From: Cellulomonas alba
Lineage (GTDB): Bacteria > Actinomycetota > Actinomycetes > Actinomycetales > Cellulomonadaceae
DNA length: 64,000 nt
NCBI RefSeq assembly: GCF_030362835.1
Contig: NZ_JAUCGQ010000001.1
Location: 806,001 to 870,000, forward strand
Direction of reading: 5' to 3'
Every line of letters begins with the position of its first letter. Within the stretch, counting starts at the first letter, position 1. Made by a program: the position numbers and the translations under genes. The notes under the pieces were generated by a model. That model was not told the DNA's origin. It searched no databases and worked only from the letters and a program-made list of their open reading frames with translations. Of the stretch, positions 34,826 to 43,010 are shown piece by piece.

Positions 34826-35716
34826 GTGAATGCCACGGGCGCAGGTGCGCCGCCGACGCACGCACCGTCGCACGCGTCGGTCCTGGTGACCGACACCGTC
34901 GACTCCCCCTTCGCAGGCGACCTGATCCGGCAGCTCGACGACGTCACGGTGCTGGGGCTCGACGAGCTCGCGACGACCGGCGTCGCGGGTTCCGACGTCC
35001 AGGTCCTCGTCGCCGACCTCGGCACCGCCGCAGGCATCGCGCGGCGGCTGCTCGAGCTCGCGGAGGCGCCGCAGCGCGTGGTCGTGGCGGTCACCCCGGC
35101 GAGCGTCGCGGGCGGCGAGACCGACCTCGGCTTCGAGCGCATCGACGCCGTCTCGGGCGTCGCGCTCGTCACCGTCTGCGCGCCGGGCCAGGGCCAGCCC
35201 GCCGGACCGGTCCTCACGGCGCTCGCGGTCGCCCTCGGTCGCACGGCGGCCGAGCCCGCCACGCCCGCGGCGCCGCGCGTCGACGAGCCCGTCGCCGTCG
35301 TGGTGAAGCCCGCGAAGAAGAAGTCCGGCGCGGCGCGCACGCCTCGCGCGCGGGTGCTGCGGCTGCTCCGCGACCGCCGCGTGGTCGCGGGGGCGGGCCT
35401 CGTCGCGGTCCTCGTGCTCGCCGTCTTCGGCTGGATCGCCTTCGACTCGCCCGCCGGAGCGGTCCTCGCGCTCGCGCTCGGCGCGATCGCCGGGGCGTCC
35501 GTCCTCCTCGCGCTCCTCGCGCGCCGGACGCTCGGGCGCGTGCTGCGCGCCCAGGAGGCGTACCAGGTGACGCTGGACAAGCACCGCCGCTCGATCGCCA
35601 CGCTGACGGCGCTCACTCGGGACCTCGCGCGACAGGTCGACCGCCTCGAGCGCAGCACCGCCGTGAGCGCCGCGACGCTCGTGGAGCTGGTCGTCCGCGA
35701 GGACCTCGAGCCCTGA
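34826..35716 (+). CDS. Unknown membrane protein with coiled-coil C-terminus
   Basis: A 296-residue protein I do not recognise. Residues ~15-140 form a soluble alpha/beta region (ASVLVTDTVDSPFAGDLIRQL, VQVLVADLGTAAG, RVVVAVTPASVAGG). A basic Ala/Pro/Lys linker follows, then two close membrane segments near 190-240 (VAGAGLVAVLVLAVFGWIAF and AVLALALGAIAGASVLLALL), then a heptad-like helix (EAYQVTLDKHRRSIATLTAL, RQVDRLER). GTG 34826 follows GGAGGA by 5 nt. It is divergent from the glycosyltransferase operon and could be a membrane organiser or regulator of polymer synthesis, but no family is evident. Confidence 0.6.
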   Translation: MNATGAGAPPTHAPSHASVLVTDTVDSPFAGDLIRQLDDVTVLGLDELATTGVAGSDVQVLVADLGTAAGIARRLLELAEAPQRVVVAVTPASVAGGETDLGFERIDAVSGVALVTVCAPGQGQPAGPVLTALAVALGRTAAEPATPAAPRVDEPVAVVVKPAKKKSGAARTPRARVLRLLRDRRVVAGAGLVAVLVLAVFGWIAFDSPAGAVLALALGAIAGASVLLALLARRTLGRVLRAQEAYQVTLDKHRRSIATLTALTRDLARQVDRLERSTAVSAATLVELVVREDLEP

Positions 35717-35747
35717 GCTCCCCGAGACCCCCTGGCCGGCGGCCTCG

Positions 35748-35789
35748 GCGCTAGTCCTGCTGCGCTAGTCCTGCTGCGCTAGTCCTGCT
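35748..35789. repeat. Three tandem copies of a 14-nt unit carrying CTAG stops
   Basis: GCGCTAGTCCTGCT is present exactly three times (35748-35761, 35762-35775, 35776-35789) between two convergent genes. Each copy has the palindrome CTAG, giving TAG on both strands. Because 14 is not a multiple of three, the three copies stop all three frames of each strand. The third copy includes the stop codon of the minus-strand gene. Confidence 0.9.
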
Positions 35790-36171
35790 CGCCCTCGAAG
35801 TGGAACGGGACCGTCAGCTCGACGTCGGTCCACGTGCCGACCGCCCGGGCGCGGACCCGGCACAGGATCGTCTTGCCGGGCGACGCGGGGACCTGCATCG
35901 AGTTGGCGATCCCCCACCCGCGTCGGCGGGCACCGCCGTCCTCGTCGGTGATCTCGAACGCGTACTCGGTCTCGGGCCCGCTCGCGCGCGCCACGATCTC
36001 GATCTTGTTCTCGTTCACCCACCGCACCGCGACGTCGATGAGGCGCGGGCTGCGCGCCGCCACGAGCTGCTGCTCGACCTCCTCGAGCGAGCCCGCCACC
36101 GCGCGCAGCGTGAGCTCGTACTGCGTGAGGAGGAAGTCGTAGGCGGACCGCCAGTCGATGTCGTCACTCAC
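35779..36171 (-). CDS. Small hypothetical protein
   Basis: A 130-residue soluble protein with no recognised family. The first ~45 residues are helical and Glu/Gln-rich (YDFLLTQYELTLRAVAGSLE), suggesting a short coiled coil; the rest is beta-rich (IDVAVRWVNENKIEIVARAS, TDVELTVPFHFEGEQD). The GTG start at 36171 overlaps the end of the GT4 gene by 8 nt, so it is the last gene of the wecB-wecC-GT4 unit and may be an accessory of the GT4 enzyme. Its stop lies in the 14-nt tandem repeat. Confidence 0.6.
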   Translation of the reverse strand: MSDDIDWRSAYDFLLTQYELTLRAVAGSLEEVEQQLVAARSPRLIDVAVRWVNENKIEIVARASGPETEYAFEITDEDGGARRRGWGIANSMQVPASPGKTILCRVRARAVGTWTDVELTVPFHFEGEQD

Positions 36172-37366
36172 CGCCGCTGCCCTCCATCCGCGCCCGGACC
36201 AGGTGGATCTCCCGGGCGACCGTCGCGTCGTAGCCGGCCAGCTGCGTGATGCCGGCGCTGGCGGCCTGCGACAGCCGCGCGAAGAGCTCCGGGCTCTCGT
36301 GGAGTCGCTCGACGTGGTCCGCGAGCGCCACGGCGTCCTCGGGCGGCGCCAGCAGGCCGGTGACGCCCGCCTCGACGAACTCGGGGATCGCCGCGATGGC
36401 CGTCGACACGGGCACGAGCCCGCTCGACATCGCCTCGGACATCGACACCCCCTGCGAGTCGAACCGCGTCGGCGCGAGGAACACCCCGGCGGTCGCGTGC
36501 AGCGCCGGGATCTCGCTCTGCTCGAGCAGCTCGCGGCGGAGGGTCACGTTCGGCAGGTCCTGCAGCGGTCGCGTCACGCGGTCGAACAGCGCCCCGTCAC
36601 CGATGACGGTGAACTCGAGCTCGTCGAAGCTCGGCCGACCCGACAGCTCGAGGATTGCCGCCACCGTGAGGTCGTTCGCGTACTTGGGCGACGCGAAAGG
36701 ACGCAGGGAAAGTATTCTCGTCCGGGCGCCCGGCTCTTTCTCGCGATAAGCGAAGAGCTCGGTGTCCACGAAGTTCGGAATGATGTGCGGATGCCGCGAG
36801 GAAACCTTGAGGTCCGGCTCGACGATGTTTCGCTTGAACCAGTCCGAGACGTACACCGTGTCCACGGTCAGCTCGTCGGTGCTGATGAGCCACGCGAGAA
36901 AGCGGTTCTGCCGCTCGAAATACTCCGTGCGCCGTTCGAGCGCAGCCCTGATCGAGCGCGACGAGTCGACGAACCCGAACCAGCGACGGTGCCAGGCCTC
37001 GGCCTCGAACCCGTGGATCCACACGACCACCGGCGCCTGCGGCGCGTGCTTCTGCACGGGCCGGATCATCTCGGGGTTCGCGAAGTGCACGAGGTACACG
37101 CGCCGCGACATCTGGGACACGGCGCGATCGAAGTCGTCCGCATTTCCGACGGTCACCCGCACGCCCTCGTACTCGTACTCCGAGGATTCGAGGCTTTCGT
37201 CCGGCCGGACGACGTAGACGTCGCAGCGGAGGCCCTGGCGCGCGTACTCGACGACGCGGCGGTGCACGAACCCGTTCCGGTACGGCTCGGTGGCCGTCGG
37301 GTACATGTTCGTGACGACGAGCGGCGGCTGCTCGTCGAACGTCGCACCGCGCGCCGCGGTCGTCAC
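36164..37366 (-). CDS. Family 4 glycosyltransferase
   Basis: A 400-residue GT-B retaining glycosyltransferase. The acceptor-side domain starts LVVTNMYPTATEPYRNGFVH. A centre motif PHIIPNFVDTELFAY near 230 is typical of GT4. The donor-binding half has RILSLRPFASPKYANDL near 250 and the EX7E-type region APTRFDSQGVSMSEAMSSGL near 335, where the second Glu contacts the nucleotide sugar. The GTG start overlaps the wecC stop (GTGA), so it is translationally coupled to UDP-ManNAcA synthesis and may transfer ManNAcA or a neighbouring sugar. The sequence around 36640-36900 is visibly less GC-rich than the rest of the locus. Confidence 0.85.
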   Translation of the reverse strand: MTTAARGATFDEQPPLVVTNMYPTATEPYRNGFVHRRVVEYARQGLRCDVYVVRPDESLESSEYEYEGVRVTVGNADDFDRAVSQMSRRVYLVHFANPEMIRPVQKHAPQAPVVVWIHGFEAEAWHRRWFGFVDSSRSIRAALERRTEYFERQNRFLAWLISTDELTVDTVYVSDWFKRNIVEPDLKVSSRHPHIIPNFVDTELFAYREKEPGARTRILSLRPFASPKYANDLTVAAILELSGRPSFDELEFTVIGDGALFDRVTRPLQDLPNVTLRRELLEQSEIPALHATAGVFLAPTRFDSQGVSMSEAMSSGLVPVSTAIAAIPEFVEAGVTGLLAPPEDAVALADHVERLHESPELFARLSQAASAGITQLAGYDATVAREIHLVRARMEGSGGE

Positions 37367-38652
37367 CGCCAGGCGCCGCGGGTGTCGACGACGACGGCGC
37401 CGTCCTTGAGGTGCGGGACGGTGCGGAACGCGGCGTGGTCGACGAGCAGCACCACGACGTCGGCCTGCGCGACCGCCTCGCCGAGCGTCACGAGCTCGAC
37501 GTTGCGCCGGTTCGCGAGCTCGGGCGGCAGGGCCGTGACGTGCGGCTCCACGACCCGCACCGCGGCGGTCGGCGCGGCGTCGGCGAGCTCGGCCACGATC
37601 TTGCGGGCGGGCGACTCCCGGAGGTCGTCGATGTCGGCCTTGAACGAGAGGCCGAGGGTGGCGACGACCGGCTCGGCGACGTCCTCGATCGCGGCGAGGA
37701 CGCGGTTCACCACGTAGCCCGGCTTGTCGTCGTTCACCTCGCGCGCGGTCCGGATCAGCCGCGACTGCTCGGGGGCGCTGGCCACGATGAACCACGGGTC
37801 GACGGCGATGCAGTGGCCCCCGACGCCGGGGCCGGGCTGGAGGATGTTGACGCGCGGGTGGTGGTTCGCGAGCTCGATCAGCTCCCACACGTCGAGGCCG
37901 AGGCGGTCGCAGATGAGCGACAGCTCGTTGGCGAACGCGATGTTCACGTCGCGGAACGAGTTCTCGACGAGCTTGGCCATCTCGGCGGTCGTCGCGTCCG
38001 TCAGCAGGATCTGGCCCTGGCAGAAGATCTCGTACACGGCCTTCGCGCGCGTGGCGGCCTCGGCCGTGAGCCCGCCGACGATCCGGTCGTTGGTCACGAG
38101 CTCGACCATGACGCGGCCCGGCAGCACGCGCTCGGGGCAGTGCGCGGCGAGCACCTGGGAGGCGCCGTCGGCGTCCACGAGGTCGGGTCGCTCGGCCAGC
38201 AGCCAGTCGAGCAGCTGCCGCGTCGCGCCGGGCGGCGACGTCGACTCGAGGATCACGAGCGCACCGGCCTTGAGGCGCGGCGCGATGGCCTGGGCCGCCG
38301 AGCGGATGTAGCCGAGGTCGGGCGTCCGGTCCTCGAGGAACGGCGTCGGCACCGCGACGATGTAGACGTCGGCCTCGGGCACCTGCGTCCCGGCCGTCAG
38401 CAGGCCGTCCGCCACGGCGCGCGCGACGTAGCCGGCCAGGTCTGGCTCGACGAACGGCACCTCGCCCGCCGCCACCGCCTCGACCGTCCGCGGGTTCACG
38501 TCGACGCCGTGCACCCGCACACCGTTCGCCGCCAGGATCGCCGCCGTCGGCAGCCCGATGTACCCGAGCCCCACGACCGCGACCGTCAGATCGTCCACCA
38601 CGCCCTGCACGTCCCCTCTTCCGTCCCGGTCGGCGTCACCGACCGCGCTCAC
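37363..38652 (-). CDS. wecC: UDP-N-acetyl-D-mannosamine dehydrogenase
   Basis: Oxidises UDP-ManNAc to UDP-ManNAcA with two NAD+. The 429-residue protein has the Rossmann start VAVVGLGYIGLP near 25, ESTSPPGAT near 135, ENSFRDVNIAFANEL near 230 and the active-site Cys in GPGVGGHCIAVDPWF near 275, followed by SFKADIDDLRESPA near 330. The VDPWF form, rather than DPxYL, fits UDP-ManNAc dehydrogenases. It follows wecB by 16 nt, which supports the assignment. GTG 38652 gives 22 extra residues before the Rossmann fold; GTG 38601 or 38610 near an AGGGG site are alternatives. Confidence 0.92.
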   Translation of the reverse strand: MSAVGDADRDGRGDVQGVVDDLTVAVVGLGYIGLPTAAILAANGVRVHGVDVNPRTVEAVAAGEVPFVEPDLAGYVARAVADGLLTAGTQVPEADVYIVAVPTPFLEDRTPDLGYIRSAAQAIAPRLKAGALVILESTSPPGATRQLLDWLLAERPDLVDADGASQVLAAHCPERVLPGRVMVELVTNDRIVGGLTAEAATRAKAVYEIFCQGQILLTDATTAEMAKLVENSFRDVNIAFANELSLICDRLGLDVWELIELANHHPRVNILQPGPGVGGHCIAVDPWFIVASAPEQSRLIRTAREVNDDKPGYVVNRVLAAIEDVAEPVVATLGLSFKADIDDLRESPARKIVAELADAAPTAAVRVVEPHVTALPPELANRRNVELVTLGEAVAQADVVVLLVDHAAFRTVPHLKDGAVVVDTRGAWR

Positions 38653-38668
38653 CGTAGATGCGCGCCGC

Positions 38669-39811
38669 TCAGCCGGCGAAGTCGGGGAGCCGCTCCCCGA
38701 CGCCGAGCAGGTGCTCGATCGCCGCCACGCTGCGCGCCGCAGCCTTCCCGTCGCCGTACGGGTTCACGGCGTTCGCCATCGTCGCGTAGTGCGCCGCGTC
38801 GTGCAGCAGCCGCTCGATCTCGTCGACGACCCGCTGCTCGTCCGTGCCGATCAGTTTCGCCGTCCCCGCCGTGACCGCCTCGGGGCGCTCGGTGTCGTCG
38901 CGCAGCACGAGCACCGGCTTCCCCAGCGACGGCGCCTCCTCCTGCACGCCGCCGGAGTCGGTGACGACGACCTCGGCGCGCGCCGTCAGCTGCGCGAAGT
39001 CGGTGTAGCCGAGGGGCTCGGTGAGCACGACGTTCGCGCGGCCCGCGAGGGCCGGCACGAAGATGTCGCGCACCCGCGGGTTGGCGTGCAGCGGCAGGAC
39101 GATCGTGACGTCGGGCTCGCTGTCCGCGACCCGCGCGAGCGCGCGCGCCGTCCGGGCCATCGGCTCGCCCCAGGACTCGCGCCGGTGCGACGTCACGAGC
39201 ACCACGCGGCGCCCGTCGAGGTCGGTGGCGGCCAGCGTCGGGTCCGCGATGGGCCGGCTCGTGCCGGCCGTCGTCAGGAGCGCGTCGATGACGCTGTTGC
39301 CGGTGACGGCGATCGAGGCGGGGTCGGTGCCCTCGCGGAGCAGGTTGTCGCGCGCGGTCGGCGTGGGCGCCAGGTGCAGCGTCGTGATCCGGCTGAGCAG
39401 ACGGCGGTTGCCCTCCTCGGGGAAGGGCGACCAGATGGTCGGCGTGCGCAGGCCCGCCTCGACGTGGATCACGGGGATCTTGAGGTAGAACGCGGCGAGC
39501 CCGGCGGCGAACGCGGACGTGGTGTCGCCCTGGACGATCACGGCCGCGGGCTCGCGCTCGCGCAGCACGGGCGTCAGACGGTCGAGCGTGCGCGACGTGA
39601 CCGCCTCGAGCCCCTGGCCGTGCGCGAAGATGTCGAGGTCCGCGTCGGGCTCGATGCCGAACACCGCGTTGACCTGGTCGAGCATGTGCCGGTGCTGGCC
39701 CGTGACGACGACGTCGACGCCCACGGCCGACCCCTGCAGGGCCTGGACGATCGGCGCCATCTTGATGGCCTCCGGCCGGGTGCCGTAGACGGCCATCACT
39801 CTCGGGGGCAT
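38669..39811 (-). CDS. wecB: UDP-N-acetylglucosamine 2-epimerase (non-hydrolysing)
   Basis: Interconverts UDP-GlcNAc and UDP-ManNAc. The 380-residue sequence has VYGTRPEAIKMAPIV near 8, VQGDTTSAFAAGLAAF near 93, HVEAGLRTP near 117, PEEGNRRLLSRI near 130, TSHRRES near 210 and TDSGGVQEEAPSLGKP near 285, all typical of WecB/MnaA. Together with wecC it supplies UDP-ManNAcA, a component of teichuronic-acid-like polymers. The gene has its own promoter in the 64-nt gap after galE, with a leader nearly identical to that of galE. Start ATG 39811 is chosen; an internal ATG 5 codons later is possible. Confidence 0.94.
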   Translation of the reverse strand: MPPRVMAVYGTRPEAIKMAPIVQALQGSAVGVDVVVTGQHRHMLDQVNAVFGIEPDADLDIFAHGQGLEAVTSRTLDRLTPVLREREPAAVIVQGDTTSAFAAGLAAFYLKIPVIHVEAGLRTPTIWSPFPEEGNRRLLSRITTLHLAPTPTARDNLLREGTDPASIAVTGNSVIDALLTTAGTSRPIADPTLAATDLDGRRVVLVTSHRRESWGEPMARTARALARVADSEPDVTIVLPLHANPRVRDIFVPALAGRANVVLTEPLGYTDFAQLTARAEVVVTDSGGVQEEAPSLGKPVLVLRDDTERPEAVTAGTAKLIGTDEQRVVDEIERLLHDAAHYATMANAVNPYGDGKAAARSVAAIEHLLGVGERLPDFAG

Positions 39812-39829
39812 GCACGTTCTTTCGTCGGG

Positions 39830-39853
39830 CGGCACGGACCGTCGACGAGCATA
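39830..39853 (-). promoter_or_regulatory. Promoter/leader of wecB, near-copy of the galE leader
   Basis: On the minus strand TATGCTCGTCGACGGTCCGTGCCG contains a TATGCT -10 box. It matches the galE leader (40891-40915) except for one substitution and one missing base. Confidence 0.55.
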
Positions 39854-39875
39854 TGCGGAGCGTGTGCCCCCGCCG

Positions 39876-40877
39876 TCATCGAGCCGCCCGCACGGGTTCG
39901 ACGCCCCGCGCCCGCTGCGCGCGCCACGCGGCCCACGCGCTCGCCGCGATGTCGTCGAGCCCGAACCGGGGCGCCCAGCCGATCTCGGCGCGGATCCGCT
40001 CGGCGCGCGCCACGAGCACCGCGGGGTCCCCCGGCCGGCGGCCCGTCGTCTCGGGGGTCGTGTCCAGCCCGCTGGCGTCGGCGAGCGCGGCGAGCACCTC
40101 GCGCACCGACGCGCCGCGGCCGGTGCCCACGTCGTAGGTGGAGGACGGGAGCCCGCCCGTCTCGAGCGCGGCCAGCGCCGCGACGTGCGCCTCGGCGAGG
40201 TCCTGGACGTGCACGAAGTCGCGGACGCAGGTGCCGTCCGGCGTCGGGTAGTCCGTGCCGAACACGACGGGCGCGAGGCCCTGCTCGAGCCGGTCCAGCA
40301 CCATCGTGACCAGGTTGAGCACCGCCGGGTCGCCCAGCTCGGGCCGCCCCGCGCCCGCGACGTTGAAGTAGCGCAGCGCGACGTGCTCGAGCCCCCACGC
40401 GCGGCCGGCGTCACGCGCGAGCCACTCGCCGACGAGCTTGGTCTCGCCGTACGGGTTGATGGGCAGCGGGACGACGGACTCGTCGACCGCGCCGCCCGCG
40501 GGCTCGCCGTACACCGCCGCGGACGACGAGAACAGCAGCCGGCGGCACCCCGCGACGCGCGACGCGTCGAGCACCGCGGCGAGGCCGCCCACGTTCTGCT
40601 GGTAGTACCAGACCGGCTCGGCGACCGACTCCCCGACCTGCTTCTTCGCCGCGAGGTGCACCACGGCGTCGACGCCGTGGTCGGTGAACGCCGCCGTGAG
40701 CGCGTCGGCGGCGCCCGGCGCCGCGAGGTCCAGCTCGACGAGCGCCCGTCCGGCGGCGCGCTCGCGCGTGGAGGTCGAGAAGTCGTCGACGACGAGCACG
40801 TCGCGCCCCGCCGCCTCGAGTGCCGACACCACGTGGGCGCCGATGTAGCCGGCGCCCCCGGTCACTGCGATCGTCAT
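39876..40877 (-). CDS. galE: UDP-glucose 4-epimerase
   Basis: Interconverts UDP-glucose and UDP-galactose (or the GlcNAc/GalNAc pair) to supply donor sugars. The 333 residues show TGGAGYIGAHV at 6-16, HLAAKKQVGESV near 75, SSSAAVYGE near 118, the catalytic NPYGETKLVGE (YxxxK) near 142 and RYFNVAGA near 170. Length and motifs are standard for GalE. ATG 40877 has AGAGGAAG 7 nt upstream and a TATGCT -10 box at 40910-40915. It is divergent from the tandem GT61 genes. Confidence 0.93.
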   Translation of the reverse strand: MTIAVTGGAGYIGAHVVSALEAAGRDVLVVDDFSTSTRERAAGRALVELDLAAPGAADALTAAFTDHGVDAVVHLAAKKQVGESVAEPVWYYQQNVGGLAAVLDASRVAGCRRLLFSSSAAVYGEPAGGAVDESVVPLPINPYGETKLVGEWLARDAGRAWGLEHVALRYFNVAGAGRPELGDPAVLNLVTMVLDRLEQGLAPVVFGTDYPTPDGTCVRDFVHVQDLAEAHVAALAALETGGLPSSTYDVGTGRGASVREVLAALADASGLDTTPETTGRRPGDPAVLVARAERIRAEIGWAPRFGLDDIAASAWAAWRAQRARGVEPVRAAR

Positions 40878-40890
40878 CTGCGCTTCCTCT

Positions 40891-40915
40891 CGGCACGGGA
40901 CCGCCGACGAGCATA
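40891..40915 (-). promoter_or_regulatory. Promoter/leader of galE
   Basis: The minus strand reads TATGCT followed by CGTCGGCGGTCCCGTGCCG, giving a leader of about 30 nt that includes the ribosome site. The same 25-nt block recurs before wecB. Confidence 0.55.
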
Positions 40916-40969
40916 GGTCCCGGCCGACACGAGCTCCGCGAGGGCCGCACGGGAGGCCCGGCCGGGCGA

Positions 40970-40975
40970 TAGTCT
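40970..40975 (+). promoter_or_regulatory. Candidate -10 box for the first GT61 gene
   Basis: TAGTCT about 77 nt before the GTG at 41052. The leader contains a GGAGAGGGAG stretch. Confidence 0.35.
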
Positions 40976-41051
40976 CGCCGCCACATCGGGGCCCCCCGCG
41001 TCACGCGACCGTCGGACGGACGAGGGCACATCCGGAGAGGGAGCGCGAGGC

Positions 41052-42824
41052 GTGCAGGTGGGACGACGTCGGCTGGCTGCCCTTCGCTCGCGCGCCCGCG
41101 CCTGGGTGCGCCCGGCGGCGGGCCGCCGTGAGCCGCAGCCCCCACGCCCGCCCGGCAACCCCGAGCGCCTCGCCCGCCTGCTCGCGCATGCCGGCCCGCG
41201 GACACCCCGCGACGTGGTCGTGATCGCGGACTCGATGTCGGCCGCGCTCCGTGACGCGCTCGCGACGGCGTTCACCGGCGCGACCACGACCGTCATCGTG
41301 CGCCGCGAACCGGAGGTGGACCTCCCGGGCGCGACCGTCCACGTCGCCACGAGGACCGAGCAGCGCGCGCTGATCCTCGCCGCCGTCCCGGCGCCCGACA
41401 CGATCGTCGACCTCTCGCGGCGGCCGAACGACAAGCAGGGCGCGCTCCGTCGCCTGTTCGGCTTCCTCGCCGACGGCGGCGTCTACCTCTCGGCGGACGC
41501 GTCCACGACCGACAGCGACGCCATGCGGGCGGCCCTCGAGGAGCTCGCCGCCGCGCCCGAGGTGCCCGACGAGCTCCCGGTGGTCAGGGACGCCGACCCG
41601 GTGTCGGAGGCGCGCGAGCGGGCGTTCGCGGTGCGCTCGTTCGCGCGCGTCGGCGACGACGTGGTCGTCGTCAAGCAGGGCGACCACCTGCGCAAGCTGC
41701 GCGACTGGGACGCGGACGGCGTGCTCACGGCGCGACTCGGCACGACGTGGGGCGCGACGCTGCTCGAGGAGCCCGCGTTCACGTTCGAGCCGACGAACAC
41801 CGTCACCGTCTACGGCGAGGGACTCGTCGACGTCGCCCGGCGCTCGTTCGACGTGCCCGAGATGCGCGTCCGGGTCTACGAGGGCGCCACGATCGCCGCG
41901 CGCCAGCTCGTCACGCTCGGCGACCTGGTGGCCCCGGACAGCTTCCGGCACCCGCACCAGGGGCGGCTCCACAACGGCAAGGTGCTGGCGTTCTCGTCCC
42001 CGTACGTGGGCCGGCTGCAGCCCGACGTCCCGCGGGAGCCGACGGGAGAGGTCGAGGGCGCGCTGTTCCACCTCGACACCGAGTACCCCAACCACTTCGG
42101 CCACATCACCACGGAGGTGCTCGCCCGGTGCTGGGGCTGGGAGCACGCACGTGCCCTCGAGCCGGGCCTGCGTCCCCTGGTCGCGGTCGGGCCGGGCCAG
42201 CCGGGCGTCGCGCAGTTCCAGCTCGACCTCCTCGCCGGCGTGGGGATCGACATGAGCGACCCGGTGGTGATCTGGCCCGGCCAGCGGCTGCGCGTCGAGC
42301 GGCTCTACGCCGCGACGCCGCAGTTCGAGAACCCGCACCACACGCACCCGCGGCTCGCCGACGTCTGGTCCCGCCTCGCCGACGGTCTGGGCCGCGGCCC
42401 GTCGCCGGTCGCCAACGAGCGCGTGTTCATCTCGCGCCGGCACGCCAAGCGCGAGTGCCTGAACCGGGAGGAGATCGAGGCGTTCTTCGCCGACGCGGGC
42501 TACGCCGTCGTGTACCCGGAGCAGTACTCGTACGCCGAGCAGTGCGCGATCTTCAGCCAGGCACGGCTGCTGGCGGGCTTCGGCGGCAGCGGCATGTTCG
42601 GCATGATGTTCGCCCGCCGTGCGCGCGTCGTCATCATCTCGGGTGACGGGTACCACGCCAACAACGAGGAGCTCATGGCCGCGACGAACGGCAACGAGCT
42701 GCACTACTTCTGGGGCACCTCGGTGGACCGGCCCGCGCGGGCCTACGACCACTCGGTGCTGAACTCCGACTTCACCTTCGACCTCGACCGGTTCCGCACG
42801 GAGCTGAGCGCAGCGATCCGCTGA
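41052..42824 (+). CDS. Family 61 glycosyltransferase (first of a tandem pair)
   Basis: A 590-residue protein. The C-terminal ~330 residues have GT61/DUF563 motifs: FHLDTEYPNHFGHITTEVLA near 335, RVFISRRHAKRECLN near 457, a tyrosine-rich YPEQYSYAEQCAIFSQA and FGGSGMFGMMFA near 513. The first ~230 residues form a domain I do not recognise, with a basic Arg-rich N-terminus that may bind the membrane, VVVIADSMSAALRDAL and DLSRRPNDKQGALRRLFGFL. It starts GTG 41052 with purine-rich sequence upstream. The next gene is a close paralog of the same length. Probably a polymer-elongating or branching transferase. Confidence 0.8.
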   Translation: MQVGRRRLAALRSRARAWVRPAAGRREPQPPRPPGNPERLARLLAHAGPRTPRDVVVIADSMSAALRDALATAFTGATTTVIVRREPEVDLPGATVHVATRTEQRALILAAVPAPDTIVDLSRRPNDKQGALRRLFGFLADGGVYLSADASTTDSDAMRAALEELAAAPEVPDELPVVRDADPVSEARERAFAVRSFARVGDDVVVVKQGDHLRKLRDWDADGVLTARLGTTWGATLLEEPAFTFEPTNTVTVYGEGLVDVARRSFDVPEMRVRVYEGATIAARQLVTLGDLVAPDSFRHPHQGRLHNGKVLAFSSPYVGRLQPDVPREPTGEVEGALFHLDTEYPNHFGHITTEVLARCWGWEHARALEPGLRPLVAVGPGQPGVAQFQLDLLAGVGIDMSDPVVIWPGQRLRVERLYAATPQFENPHHTHPRLADVWSRLADGLGRGPSPVANERVFISRRHAKRECLNREEIEAFFADAGYAVVYPEQYSYAEQCAIFSQARLLAGFGGSGMFGMMFARRARVVIISGDGYHANNEELMAATNGNELHYFWGTSVDRPARAYDHSVLNSDFTFDLDRFRTELSAAIR

Positions 42825-42880
42825 CCGCACCCGGCCGTACCCGTCCGTACCCGTCTCACGCACCTCTCAGAAGCCGCTCC

Positions 42881-42886
42881 TAGCGT
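42881..42886 (+). promoter_or_regulatory. Candidate -10 box for the second GT61 gene
   Basis: TAGCGT in the 186-nt gap between the paralogs. The same gap begins with a tandem duplication of CCGTACCCGT (42835-42854). Confidence 0.35.
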
Positions 42887-43010
42887 CGCTCGTCGACGGG
42901 AGCGGCGAGTCCGCCGGCGGTGCTGCGCGGCCGGACGGCGTCGTCGCACGGACGACGAGCCGGAAGGGTGGTGCGCCCTGCAGCCCCACCTGCGATCGCG
43001 CATCAGGCGG

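Noticed and set aside
30228..34829. A 1533-codon open frame on the plus strand and other very long frames opposite real genes (for example 2645-4504, 4602-7430, 16369-19716).
   Set aside because: They are rich in Arg/Ala/Gly/Pro with no domain motifs. They lie exactly opposite genes with clear motifs, as expected from strong G/C bias at codon position three.
34749..34865. Extension of the 705-residue glycosyltransferase upstream to 34865.
   Set aside because: It would overlap the divergent gene at 34826 and its ribosome site, and would place the likely -10 box inside the coding region.
42835..42854. Tandem copy of CCGTACCCGT after the first GT61 gene.
   Set aside because: Two 10-nt copies only; no sign of function or of a mobile element.
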